A stretch of DNA of 64,000 nucleotides from Deinococcus phoenicis (GTDB taxonomy: Bacteria > Deinococcota > Deinococci > Deinococcales > Deinococcaceae): contig NZ_JHAC01000050.1 of assembly GCF_000599865.1 (NCBI RefSeq), forward strand, positions 1 through 64,000, in the 5' to 3' direction. Position 1 is the stretch's first letter. Every line of letters starts with the position of its first letter. Under the pieces are notes generated by a model, which was given only the letters and a program-made list of their open reading frames with translations, made no database searches and was not told the origin of the DNA. A program made the position numbers and the translations under genes. Positions 9,901 through 17,210 of this stretch are shown one piece after another.

Positions 9901-12900
9901 TGCTGCTGTTTGGCGCGCTGCTGCTCGCGGGCGGCCTGCTGGACCCGTGCCTGTTCGGCTGGGAAGTCTTTCAAGGTTTTGAGACGCTCACGGGTCTGCT
10001 GTTGCAGATCCACGAGTTCGGCGTTACGTTCGGCCCGCTTGCGCGCCTCCTCATCTTTAATGGCGGCGATCGTGGCGTCTCGCGCTGCTTTTTCCGCGTC
10101 CAGAACGCTCTTGAGCACATCTTCTCGGGCCTTCCGGCGTTCCCGCGCCTGCTGCTGCTCCAGGGCGAGAATCTGGCGGTTGCCCTCCTGGATGATGCGG
10201 GCCTGCTGATCGGGGTAGCCCTCCAGTTCCTTGACCTGATCGCGAAGGCTCTGGCGGAGGTCGTCGAGCGCTGCCCGCCGGGTCGCCTCTTCCTTCGCGT
10301 AGCCGTCCTCCATAGCGGCGATTCGGGCATCGCGCGTGCTGCGCTCGGCGTCGAGGATGCGCTTCGCGGCGTCCTCTGCCGATTTCTCCCGTTCTCGGTC
10401 CTGCTGCTGCTGGAGGGCAGCCAGCTGCCGCGCCCCCGCGTCCCGGACCCCCGCCTGGGCGGTGGGGTCACCTTCCAGCGCCCGAACCCGCTCGGCGATA
10501 TCCGTCTTCAGGTCTTCCAGAGCGGCGTGCCGGACGGCCTCTTCCTTGGCGTACCCGCCCCGCATGGCTCCGATTACGGCGTCGCGGGCTGATTTCTCGG
10601 CTTCGGCCACACGACGAGCACTTTCGCGGGCGAGTTGCTGGTCCTCCCGCACCCAGCCCTTGCGTTTGGCGGCGATCTCGCGCCGTGCCGCCGCCTCGAC
10701 CTCCTTCTGCCGAGCGGGGAAATCTGCGAGGGCTTCAACCTTTTCTGCCGTCTCGCGGTTGATGTCGTCGATCTCGGCCTGACGCTGGGCACGGCGCTTG
10801 GCCGCGCCCTCCTGCATCGCTTCCAGCTCCGCGCGCTGGGCGGCCAGGGCGGCGTCGCGCGTGGTCTTGACCGCCTCGTCGGCGTACTTTTTCCGAAGCG
10901 ATGCCTCTTCCGCGAGCCTCTGGGCGTCCAGCCCCGCCAGCCCTTCCCGCAGGGCCGGGGTCTGGGCAGGGTCCATCAGTTTGCCGTTGACGACGAAAGG
11001 CTTTTTGAACTCCTGGCGCAGCTTGTCAAAATCCTTCCCCAGCCGCGCCAGGTCGGCTTGCAGGTCCGTCATTCCCGAGAGCTTCAGGTCGAAGGACCGC
11101 CCCTCCAGTTCCTCGCGGAGGGCCTTGACCGCCTTGGTCTGGTCCTCCGTCAGGATGACGTTCGTGCGCCCCCGTTTCTCGGCTTCGGTGTAGAGGACGG
11201 TCATGTTCTGCCGGGCGGCCACCAGGTCTGCCTGGAGCTTCTTGATGCGCGCCTCGTCGGGCTTGCCGTAGATGCGCTCCCCGAAGATGTTCACGCCCTT
11301 CAGTTCGCCCTGCTGTGCGTCGGAGAGTTGCTGCTGGAGGAGGAGCACCTTGGCCTTGGCCCGGCTGAGTTCCGACCCTTCTTTGACCAGCGCCTGGACA
11401 CGCTGCATTGTCTTCTCGAAGGACTTCTGGCTGGCCTCGTCCGCCTCTTCGTAGATCGCCGTGGTTTTCTTGACCGAATCCGCCCAGTACAGCCCCAGCG
11501 CGAGCGCGGCGGTGGCGGCGACCGTATAGATGCTGATGGCCCCCACAAAGGTTTTCAGGGCTGTCCCCGCTCGCATGGTGGCTCCCGCAAAGACGTTGGT
11601 CACAACGGCCCCACTGGCCAGACTCCCCTGGTACAACATCGCCTGGGTGTTCGCCTTGGCGTACAGGGCACCCACGTCCATCAGCAGCACCCGCTTGAGA
11701 GCCGTGACGACGTTCAGGCGGATGGTCGAGGCCGTCATCGCCCCCTCGACCGCAACCCCTGCCGTCTCTGCCACTGTGGCGGCAGCGCGCGCGGTGGTCA
11801 GCGTCTTTACGCCGCCAATCAGGGCACTGACCGGGGCGTACAGGATGCCGACGGCTACCCCGGAGGCCAGCAGCAGCCCCGTGACCCCCTGAATCGGGTC
11901 CGGTAGGGCATTGAAGGCGTCCGCGAAACCGACCAATAGGCGGGTACCCAGATTCACGGCGGGCAGGAACGCCTCACCCAACGCGAGCTGCGCCTGCTTG
12001 ATGGACAGCTCCATGTCGGCACTGCTCCCGGTCAGGCCGTCCTGGCCCTGCTTGTACAGGTCCAGTTCATCGCTCGCGGCGGCCAGCACCAGGTTGTAGG
12101 CGGCCTGGGCCTTCTCGGCCTTGGTCAGATCGTCAGACTTCTTCCCCAGGCTCTTGGCGAGTTTGTCGTAGTACGTGCTGAGGTTCTCGGAGATGCCGAT
12201 GGAGGCCAGCATGGCGCTGTCCCCGGCCTCCACAGCACTCACGAAGTTCTCTGCCCCCTCGGCGGTGGAGCGGCCCGCTAGCTTGGCAGAGGCGCCCGCC
12301 CGCACCAGGGAGGCGGCGGCCTGGTCAGCGGTCATGCCCTGGCGCGCCAGGCGGCCCACAAAGCCCTCGGATTCCGCGCTCGTGAGCTTCAGGGTGTCGG
12401 CCACTTCGTGGGCAGCCTTCTGCCCCGCGTCCAACGCCACGTTGTTGTTCTTGAGCTGCGTCTCGAACAGCTTGCTGCTGACGCGGGCCTGGTCAAAGCC
12501 ACGAGCCAGCCCGATGAAGCTATTGGCGGTCGCGCCCGCCTGGGGGCCAAACTGCCGCAGGGCTTCCCCGGCCCCCAGCTTGACCTGCGAGGCCAAACCG
12601 AGTCGGCTGAATTGACCATTCGCCGCTGCCGCCGTCTGCTCAGCCGTCCGGGTCGCCATCGCGGCCTTCAGCGCCTCGTTCGACCACTCCCCGAAGGTCT
12701 GCTTGGCCTCAGCCCCCAGTGCCTCCATCTCCCCCTTCAGACGGCGCATGTTGGTGGTGAGTTGCGAGACCTCCTCCGGCGTCGCCTCCCCGATACCTGC
12801 CTGGAACTCGGCGCGGGTCAGGCGAATCGCGTTGCCGACCTCGTTCAGCCGCGCTCGAAGGGCCGCCCCCTGGGCCTCGAAAGCGGAGGCGGACTGCTGC

Positions 12901-13178
12901 GCGGCATTGGCCCCGAGCTGGAAGCCGCCGAACATGTCGCTGATGCGGCGCTGCATGGAACTGGGCACAGCCTCTTCGACGGCGTCTCTTATGGCCCGTA
13001 CGGCCTTTTGAACGTCCTTCCCCGCACTGAGGTCAGCCGTGATCTTGAGGGTACCGACCTTTTTGCTCAACTCCTGAATAGCCCGGAGGTCGGAGAGGAT
13101 TTCCTGCACGCCTTTGCGGAAGGCGGCATTGTTCAGGACGGCGTCGCCCTTTACGGCGGGCAGGCTGGGTCCGGTCAT
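6972..13178 (-). CDS. Tail tape measure protein
   Basis: 2,068 residues, by far the longest gene, sitting just downstream of the tail-chaperone and gp10-like genes. Most of the chain is charged, Ala/Gln/Glu/Arg-rich coiled coil. Two hydrophobic segments lie at about residues 410-465 (GLLLASGVAVGILYAPVSAL) and 540-565 (ISIYTVAATAALALGLYW), typical of tape measures that enter the cell envelope at DNA injection. Residues 779-1114 are four tandem 84-residue repeats. At roughly 1.5 Angstrom per residue (a family rule) the tail would be about 300 nm long. No lysozyme or peptidase domain is evident. Confidence 0.93.
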   Translation of the reverse strand: MTGPSLPAVKGDAVLNNAAFRKGVQEILSDLRAIQELSKKVGTLKITADLSAGKDVQKAVRAIRDAVEEAVPSSMQRRISDMFGGFQLGANAAQQSASAFEAQGAALRARLNEVGNAIRLTRAEFQAGIGEATPEEVSQLTTNMRRLKGEMEALGAEAKQTFGEWSNEALKAAMATRTAEQTAAAANGQFSRLGLASQVKLGAGEALRQFGPQAGATANSFIGLARGFDQARVSSKLFETQLKNNNVALDAGQKAAHEVADTLKLTSAESEGFVGRLARQGMTADQAAASLVRAGASAKLAGRSTAEGAENFVSAVEAGDSAMLASIGISENLSTYYDKLAKSLGKKSDDLTKAEKAQAAYNLVLAAASDELDLYKQGQDGLTGSSADMELSIKQAQLALGEAFLPAVNLGTRLLVGFADAFNALPDPIQGVTGLLLASGVAVGILYAPVSALIGGVKTLTTARAAATVAETAGVAVEGAMTASTIRLNVVTALKRVLLMDVGALYAKANTQAMLYQGSLASGAVVTNVFAGATMRAGTALKTFVGAISIYTVAATAALALGLYWADSVKKTTAIYEEADEASQKSFEKTMQRVQALVKEGSELSRAKAKVLLLQQQLSDAQQGELKGVNIFGERIYGKPDEARIKKLQADLVAARQNMTVLYTEAEKRGRTNVILTEDQTKAVKALREELEGRSFDLKLSGMTDLQADLARLGKDFDKLRQEFKKPFVVNGKLMDPAQTPALREGLAGLDAQRLAEEASLRKKYADEAVKTTRDAALAAQRAELEAMQEGAAKRRAQRQAEIDDINRETAEKVEALADFPARQKEVEAAARREIAAKRKGWVREDQQLARESARRVAEAEKSARDAVIGAMRGGYAKEEAVRHAALEDLKTDIAERVRALEGDPTAQAGVRDAGARQLAALQQQQDREREKSAEDAAKRILDAERSTRDARIAAMEDGYAKEEATRRAALDDLRQSLRDQVKELEGYPDQQARIIQEGNRQILALEQQQARERRKAREDVLKSVLDAEKAARDATIAAIKDEEARKRAERNAELVDLQQQTRERLKTLKDFPAEQARVQQAAREQQRAKQQQWANEDEQDAKERAQRIAKAWQDAQSAQFAAQQAARDQQAAQYELSVSRQLAQAQDRVRAGVAGATVEAARIEAEAAQHRYQLAKVAADKQYTEDRKRLADARDLALDNDKLSATERQAIWTQFYADLSGLDSKHQADATQRLQQREEQERAAAEAIRQARIQEANRPVEQSQNRQQQLEWSRDLSRSDVEILGINQQISAERAGQIAALQGQLDGLNGVRLTAEERLRVEQQLAGLQHDQAAALREQVDLAREVRQSALDRLDAEAQLAERLARTEADRVRAQRQQLATAQLRVRDLDDQIAGEGREKERNALISQRYGLLGQIADLQDKINSAPLDAEQRRLDLYRAQAQAELALRGLGENRVATANLTAEIAARELLLANQRVAAARTELELQAALVGQAQARGTFAQALTAQMQAGRERARQAEDLDTARSGSAREAARAAEDFVLAQRQAAREATKRQLELENGLLDAAEARAKALLQIRGLAEDAVLSAQQELQTAREKLALSEQQLVFVEGPEERAGILRERIQLLAQVAEQERKVAEVRAAEEEVTRQLGSAEARLMAEVQGGVPGLEQLEEVTRRVGAARARLAQAEGAYAAAREMWAKAPTTQNSEALDAAANRLTAAIREQRKELRALAGEYRTTISQMDGVREANERLQQVVYSEGGRTFDSRRERERLEAIAARRDAAIRRLQATIDSGDRAAIQQATQDLAAQEERYRKQADLLEKNGVKFSRTGQQEVKALTDKLDDLGVGYDREAALLEGRAQAVDKEAQAAITFSDGVDRFAENTAQLVGALERAYGDLQTALRGVKAERDTEAARQDRRRAEDYATSAQDRARQNLRREEDASDTARGTGSVAGNMQDLDRIAGKLVQGTQPLPQALSAFADAQVASRAIVAGTERLERLLQGAKIPTATATPIATTQPAPQSVTYNFEATINAPSDKAPDMERAARRVFGELIHDAKLHKTWGVKKC
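9837..10844 (-). repeat. Four tandem 252-bp repeats inside the tape measure gene
   Basis: The encoded protein repeats an 84-residue unit four times (residues about 779, 863, 947 and 1031 onward). Each unit has the form RDAxIAAM-x-(G/E)YAKEEAxRxAAL, a helix, then a (E/D)xxPxxQAxV break, then a Gln-rich basic helix. Units 2 and 3 are the closest pair (both contain GYAKEEA). Coiled-coil repeats are a natural way to lengthen a tail in fixed steps. Confidence 0.85.
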
Positions 13179-13221
13179 GTTGTGCGGCTCCTGTCAGGGC
13201 GAGGGGGTACGGTAGGGGTGT

Positions 13222-13665
13222 ATGAAAAAAGCTGTTCTTTTGTTGGTCGCCGCACTGCTGTCTCTGGCGAGCGCAGAGAGGCGCACCCTCACGCCAGCTC
13301 GGCTCGGGTCAAAGGACATTCCAACGACCGACGAGGCCTTCCCGCGAATGGGTTGGGTCCGCATTTCAAAGGAATGGGTCTACAGCGCCCCTGTGAAGGG
13401 ACTCCCGACTCAGGCGTTTTTTCAGAAGCAGTGTCGGAGCGCCGTTCTGGAAATTCTGAAAAGTCCGGCCAGTGCCCGGTTCTCCAAGCCCCTCACGACC
13501 GACTACAACCTGAAGGGCGGGTTTTATACGAGCAGCGGCACGGTGGACTCTGCAAACAGTTATGGTGCGCTGCTGCGCCGCGACTACATCTGTTTCTCGG
13601 TCTTCGAGGGGAACGCCCAGGGCGGGAGGGTGTACTTTACGGCCGATCTGCTTGGCGACCGCTAG
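13222..13665 (+). CDS. Small exported protein, candidate phage cargo gene (moron)
   Basis: 147 residues with a clear signal peptide, MKKAVLLLVAALLSLASA, cleaved before ERRTL. The mature part has two cysteines (QCRSAVLEIL and YICFSVF) that could pair, and a segment ASARFSKPLTTDY typical of small secreted domains. It is the only rightward gene inside the structural operon, inserted between the tape measure and gp10-like genes and overlapping the latter's 3' end by 4 nt. GGTAGGGGTGT before the ATG is a possible ribosome site. The likely role is lysogenic conversion of the host envelope; the function is unknown. Confidence 0.75.
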   Translation: MKKAVLLLVAALLSLASAERRTLTPARLGSKDIPTTDEAFPRMGWVRISKEWVYSAPVKGLPTQAFFQKQCRSAVLEILKSPASARFSKPLTTDYNLKGGFYTSSGTVDSANSYGALLRRDYICFSVFEGNAQGGRVYFTADLLGDR

Positions 13666-14129
13666 CGCAGTGCCGCCCGCACCTTCTCCGCAAACAGCTC
13701 CTGCATGCGCCGGGCGGCAAACACCTGCGCGCCGATCACGATGGGACCGGCAATCGTCCAGTTCACCCCGCTGCGGCCCAGCGTGAATGGCTCATGCGGG
13801 TTCTGGCGCATCATCGCCATGACCTGCAACATGGCGAAGCTCAGGCCGTCCCGACCGCCCTCAATGGCGGCCGCATAATCCACGTCGTTCCGCACAGTGA
13901 CGGTGGCCGTGTTCTTCGTGCTGCGGCTGCGGGCGTCCAGGCCTTGACGGTAGTGGCCGGTCCGGACGTACTTCCCTTTCGGCGTCTGGTAAATGTTCGC
14001 CTCGCTCCCGATGATCATGTGCCCCAGCGCTTCTGCTCTCGCCTGCGCAGCGATCTGCGGCGTCTCGTCGCACACGCCTTCCAGTTTGACGAGGGCATCC
14101 GTCAGCGCCCGCATGTCGAATTCGATCAT
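13662..14129 (-). CDS. HK97 gp10-like head-tail/tail completion protein
   Basis: 155 residues. ALGHMIIGSEANIYQTPKGKYVRTGHYRQGLDAR followed by NDVDYAAAIEGG is the signature layout of the HK97 gp10 family, in which a helix, a Gly-Arg/Lys-Tyr-x-Arg-Thr-Gly loop and a 'Y-A-x-x-(V/I)-E-x-G' strand follow each other. These proteins join heads and tails or terminate the tail. In most siphoviruses this gene comes before the major tail protein; here it lies after the tail chaperones. The ATG overlaps the stop of the preceding frame. Confidence 0.8.
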   Translation of the reverse strand: MIEFDMRALTDALVKLEGVCDETPQIAAQARAEALGHMIIGSEANIYQTPKGKYVRTGHYRQGLDARSRSTKNTATVTVRNDVDYAAAIEGGRDGLSFAMLQVMAMMRQNPHEPFTLGRSGVNWTIAGPIVIGAQVFAARRMQELFAEKVRAALR

Positions 14130-14458
14130 GCCCTCAGCCCGCCCATCGCCCGCTCGAAGCGCTCGAAGGCGGCCTCCTCCTCCCGCTCACGCCGCCGCAC
14201 CTGCGCCGTCTCCGAGTAGTGCCAGGGTTCCGCCAGCCGTTCCAGGCGCTCCACCGTTCGCTGGTATGGGCGCAGGCTGTAGTGCGGCTGGCTGGTGTCG
14301 GTCTGCCCGTCCGGATGCTCCGGGTCCACATACTCACGGCCCTGGTCCATCCCGTCAGCCACGGCCTGGAGGCGCAGGTGGGCCAGTTGCGCCGCCGCCT
14401 CCCGCTGCCGCTCGATCACCACACCGCGCAGGATCAGCCGGTACGGCCAGACGATCAC
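14126..14458 (-). CDS. Tail assembly chaperone, T part (expressed by -1 frameshift as G-T fusion)
   Basis: Read on its own from GTG at 14458 it gives 110 residues, but there is no ribosome site before that GTG. The same frame stays open upstream to the slippery heptamer at 14572-14578 and encodes an acidic linker there (GGETADEDSGPDDSTLDELVLREFG). A -1 slip gives a G-T protein of 252 residues: 104 from G and 148 from this frame. This is the expected arrangement for siphovirus tail chaperones, which hold the tape measure during assembly. The GTG may be only the codon where the frames cross. Confidence 0.8.
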   Translation of the reverse strand: MIVWPYRLILRGVVIERQREAAAQLAHLRLQAVADGMDQGREYVDPEHPDGQTDTSQPHYSLRPYQRTVERLERLAEPWHYSETAQVRRREREEEAAFERFERAMGGLRA

Positions 14459-14883
14459 GCTGGCATAGGCGGCGGCCCCGAACTCCCGGAGGACGAGTTC
14501 GTCGAGTGTGCTGTCATCCGGCCCCGAATCCTCGTCAGCAGTCTCGCCGCCCGCTGACCCAGGGCCTGAAGTTTTCCCTCGGCCTCCTCAATGTCGTTCA
14601 GCACGAACATCGCGTCCAGCAGGCTCAGACGATCTGCCCAGGTCAGCGGGCGCGGGAGCACGCTCCCCGCCTCCAGACTGTGGCGCACCAGTCGCCGGAA
14701 GGCCGCCCAGACCTCCAGCTCCACATCCTCGCGCTGGAACTCCGGCCACTCCTCGCGCATGGCCCCCAGGGTGGCCGTGACGGTCAGCAGGTCGGTGAGG
14801 TGGGCGTCGGCCACGGTCGCGGGCCACGCCCGCAGGACCACGGTGCCGCGCGTGAGTCGAACCGTCTGGCGAACAGGAATCAT
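14455..14883 (-). CDS. Tail assembly chaperone, G part
   Basis: 142 residues, MIPVRQTVRLTRGTVVLRAWP, start preceded by GGAGGCTGC. It lies directly between the major tail protein and the tape measure, the fixed place of lambda gpG-type chaperones. The middle is helical (REEWPEFQREDVELEVWAAFRRLVRHSL). Codons 103-104 (GGA AAA) form the frameshift site; unshifted ribosomes read on through a low-complexity Ser/Pro tail (NSSSGSSGPPPMPA) that looks like a by-product of the overlap. Role from gene order, length and the frameshift. Confidence 0.85.
   Translation of the reverse strand: MIPVRQTVRLTRGTVVLRAWPATVADAHLTDLLTVTATLGAMREEWPEFQREDVELEVWAAFRRLVRHSLEAGSVLPRPLTWADRLSLLDAMFVLNDIEEAEGKLQALGQRAARLLTRIRGRMTAHSTNSSSGSSGPPPMPA
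14572..14578 (-). promoter_or_regulatory. Programmed -1 ribosomal frameshift site G GGA AAA
   Basis: On the minus strand the heptamer GGGAAAA is read in the zero frame as (GA)G GGA AAA, fitting the X XXY YYZ rule, and is close to lambda's GGGAAAG. The -1 frame downstream is open for 148 codons to 14126 with no stop, and the part before the nominal GTG has coding character. Confidence 0.85.
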
Positions 14884-14951
14884 GCAGCCTCCAGGGCAAA
14901 AAGAAGTCTCGTGTTAAAGGGGCCTCCCCGGAGGAAGGCCCGAAAAGGAGG

Positions 14952-15656
14952 TCAGGGGGTGGGGGCGACGGCGTCCAGCTTGGCCGCGTCCTTCAGCACA
15001 TCGAGCAGGGCGTCCAGCTTCGAGGCAGGAATCGTGAAGATGCTGCCCATGCTGCCCACCTGGGTTTTCACGCCCTGCAGCTCGGCGGGGAGCTTGGCCT
15101 GATCGAGGAAGCCCTGGATGGCGGCCTTGAACTGGAGCGTCTCCTGGTTCTGGTTGTCCCCCTCGCCGTTGTTCTGGAGGCCCACGCGGGGGTGCCAGTA
15201 GACCTTGTACAGCGGGTCGGACTCGCCCGCCGTGGCGCGGTGACGACGAATGACGATCAGGCGGCCCTGGATGCTCATGCCGGGAGCGAAGGGGCTGATA
15301 GAAGCGCCCGCGAGCGCCCCGGCCAGCGCCACCGGCACACTGCCGACGTGCAGGGCGCGGATCGTGGTGTCCGGCGTCAGCACGGGGATGTTGTCGTAGC
15401 TGGCCGTCACGTCGGTCACGTCGGTTTTCAGGATGATGTCCGGGCCGCCGTAGGGGTCCTGCGCCTTGATGTCGGTGCTGGTGACGTTGGTGTTGATGGC
15501 GAGCTTCTCGGCGGGCGGGAACAGGCCGAAGTCGGCCCACTCGTCGGCGGTGAGGATGGCGCCGAAGTCCTCCAGGGGGCTGAACAGGGCCTGCCGACCT
15601 TCCTTGTTGAGGTTGGCAGAGAGCTGCGCGGTGGCCGCGTTCTTGGCGTTGAGCAT
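14952..15656 (-). CDS. Major tail (tube) protein
   Basis: 234 residues, MLNAKNAATAQLSANLNKEG, start after TAGGAGCCAAT. The sequence alternates beta strands with the pattern DPYGGPDIILKTDVTDVTASYDN and PLYKVYWHPRVGLQNNGEGDNQNQETLQFKAAI, in keeping with siphovirus tail tube proteins. It is placed between head-completion genes and the tail chaperones, where the tube gene belongs. The C-terminal 50 residues (LPAELQGVKTQV ... LDALLDVLKDAAKLDA) look like an extra helical tail. Fairly sure from position; no sequence motif is diagnostic. Confidence 0.8.
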   Translation of the reverse strand: MLNAKNAATAQLSANLNKEGRQALFSPLEDFGAILTADEWADFGLFPPAEKLAINTNVTSTDIKAQDPYGGPDIILKTDVTDVTASYDNIPVLTPDTTIRALHVGSVPVALAGALAGASISPFAPGMSIQGRLIVIRRHRATAGESDPLYKVYWHPRVGLQNNGEGDNQNQETLQFKAAIQGFLDQAKLPAELQGVKTQVGSMGSIFTIPASKLDALLDVLKDAAKLDAVAPTP

Positions 15657-15664
15657 ATTGGCTC

Positions 15665-16081
15665 CTAGACGGCGAGAACGCCGTCGATACTGAGGATTTG
15701 GTAACTGGGGCGGCAGAGGGAAACACCCGGGCTGACGAGGCGGGCGGTGTCGGGGAGGGTGGGCGTATAGGGGCCAGGGCAGCGCGGGGAGCCGCACAGG
15801 AGACGACGCACCTGCCCTGCCAGCGCGTCGGACTGTTCAGCGGTGGGGGCCAGAGCCGCGACAGGAACCCACCACACGGCGGTCACCCCGTCGTCGCTGA
15901 TCCCCTGCGCGTCCTCCAGCTGCACGTACCCCCCCGGATGCGCCGCGAGATACCCGCCCAGCCCCCCCGACTGCCCAGGCTTGCGCCCGGCGAGAGGGAG
16001 TTCGCGCTGTTCGGGGAGGAGGACGGGGCAGGGCAGGGCGGCAGTGAGGCGGGTGTGGAGGTCGGTGATGATGGCGCGCAT
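15665..16081 (-). CDS. Putative tail terminator protein
   Basis: 138 residues, MRAIITDLHTRLTAALPCPVLLPEQ. It opens like tail-terminator proteins, with a helix 'ITDLHTRLTAAL' and then a short strand, and lies immediately upstream of the tail tube gene, the usual place of the terminator. The sequence then has GGYVQLEDAQGISDDGVTAVWWVPVAA, a plausible beta sheet. The ATG overlaps the preceding stop (ATGA-type), so translation is probably coupled. The assignment is by position and secondary-structure feel only. Confidence 0.6.
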   Translation of the reverse strand: MRAIITDLHTRLTAALPCPVLLPEQRELPLAGRKPGQSGGLGGYLAAHPGGYVQLEDAQGISDDGVTAVWWVPVAALAPTAEQSDALAGQVRRLLCGSPRCPGPYTPTLPDTARLVSPGVSLCRPSYQILSIDGVLAV

Positions 16082-16431
16082 CAGAGCACCCAGGAGCAAG
16101 CGGCGATTGCCTCCCCGCTCATGGGGTCCAGTTGCGCCCAGAAGTGCAGGGTGAGCCTGCCACCGTCGAAGGGAATGATCGCCCTCTCCCCCGGCGGATC
16201 CTCCCCAGGCGCGACGGTCAGGAAGCGCACGTCCTGGGCGGCGAGGGTGGGCATCTGCTGGACCGCGCGGGCGTAGGCGCTCCCCCGCACATCGGCTGCC
16301 CAGACGTTGCCCCGGAAGGGGATGCCGGGGGTCGGGGTGAGGGGGTAGGGGTAGAAGAACCCCGCCTGCTCGCTGAAGCCCGCCTGGAACTGCGCCTGGA
16401 TGGCCCGCATCTCCGCGCTGAGGTCATCCAT
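16081..16431 (-). CDS. Head completion protein (putative)
   Basis: 116 residues, MDDLSAEMRAIQAQFQAGF. After an N-terminal helix it is mostly beta (VWAADVRGSAYARAVQQ, RLTLHFWAQLDP). In phages of this layout the two to three genes between capsid and tail terminator encode the adaptor and the stopper that close the head; this one is the candidate stopper. The stop and start codons overlap on both sides, placing it firmly in the operon. No diagnostic motif. Confidence 0.6.
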   Translation of the reverse strand: MDDLSAEMRAIQAQFQAGFSEQAGFFYPYPLTPTPGIPFRGNVWAADVRGSAYARAVQQMPTLAAQDVRFLTVAPGEDPPGERAIIPFDGGRLTLHFWAQLDPMSGEAIAACSWVL

Positions 16432-16796
16432 CAGAGGTCCACCTCCGGCTGGAACACCACACCGCGAGGGCGGGTCAGGGTCCTGCTGGAGGAAGCCAGC
16501 CCGCTCAGGGCGAGTTGCTCGGCCTGCTGCCTGCGAACCTCCGCGAGACGGGTGGCGAGGCCCTGTTCCATTTCAGCCCCTGACGCGGCCTTCATCCGCT
16601 CGGCCTGCCGCGTGAGCTGCCGCAGTTGCGCCCCCAGCAGCAGGTAGCGTGCCCCCGCCTCCTGCTGGGCAGGAGTGGCGTCGGCGCGGGCCTGGGCCGC
16701 CGTGACGATGTGGCCCAGGCGGGCGTCGAACTGGCCGGGCATGTCCCCCAGGTCCTCGGGGCGGAAGTCGAGGCGCAGCAGGGCGGCGAGGTCCAC
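16431..16796 (-). CDS. Head-tail connector (adaptor) candidate
   Basis: 121 residues, GTG start preceded by GGGGGGTAAGCC. All-helical: LLRLDFRPEDLGDMPGQFDARLGHIVTAAQARAD, then a long charged helix AERMKAASGAEMEQGLATRLAEVRRQQAEQL. Small all-helical proteins just after the capsid gene are usually the HK97 gp6-like adaptor that binds the portal. The family is not recognisable from sequence alone; this is inference from position and helicity. Confidence 0.55.
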   Translation of the reverse strand: MDLAALLRLDFRPEDLGDMPGQFDARLGHIVTAAQARADATPAQQEAGARYLLLGAQLRQLTRQAERMKAASGAEMEQGLATRLAEVRRQQAEQLALSGLASSSRTLTRPRGVVFQPEVDL

Positions 16797-16799
16797 GGC

Positions 16800-17207
16800 T
16801 TACCCCCCCAGCGCCTTGAGAGCGTCGTCGGCGTACTTCTCCCCGATGCCTTTCACGGCGATGAGGCGGTCGCGGGCATCAGCAGGCAGAGAGGGGCGCT
16901 GGCGCAGCTCCTCCAGTTCGGCGGTGAGGGCCTTGACCCGCTGCTCGCTCTCGACGGAGAAGGTGGCGTAGCCTTCCTGTGTCTTGTCCATCTGGGACTG
17001 AAGCTGGTCCCGTTCCGCCGTCACGCGGTCCAGGTCCGCCTTCAGGTCGTGGTTAGCCTTGAGCAGCTCGTCCGCTTCCGCTACGTCCTCCGCCGGGGCC
17101 GCCGCCTTCACCTCCCCGGCCTCGTCCACTTCCTGCCCCTTGCCGTTCACCAGTTGCCCGCCCACGTAGAACACGGGGCGGGTGCTGAGCTTGTTGTCCT
17201 CGGACAT
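16800..17207 (-). CDS. Small head-module protein with coiled coil and HhH-like end
   Basis: 135 residues. The N-terminus (RPVFYVGGQLVNGKGQEVDEAGEV) is a short beta hairpin, the middle (about residues 45-105) is a coiled coil, and the last 25 residues read LIAVKGIGEKYADDALKAL, which resembles a helix-hairpin-helix (the hairpin being KGIGEKYA). HhH motifs bind DNA non-specifically or mediate protein contacts. It follows the major capsid gene by 3 nt. Its role in the head is unknown; similar proteins carry the C-terminal motif in other siphoviruses. Confidence 0.6.
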   Translation of the reverse strand: MSEDNKLSTRPVFYVGGQLVNGKGQEVDEAGEVKAAAPAEDVAEADELLKANHDLKADLDRVTAERDQLQSQMDKTQEGYATFSVESEQRVKALTAELEELRQRPSLPADARDRLIAVKGIGEKYADDALKALGG

Positions 17208-17210
17208 GGC

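Noticed and set aside
6999..10592. 1,197-codon open frame on the plus strand opposite the tape measure gene
   Set aside because: It is the antisense of GC-rich coiled-coil codons; no ribosome site or domain, and the minus-strand gene is certain.
14126..14458. Independent small gene starting at GTG 14458
   Set aside because: No ribosome site; the frame is open and coding-like upstream to a canonical slippery heptamer.
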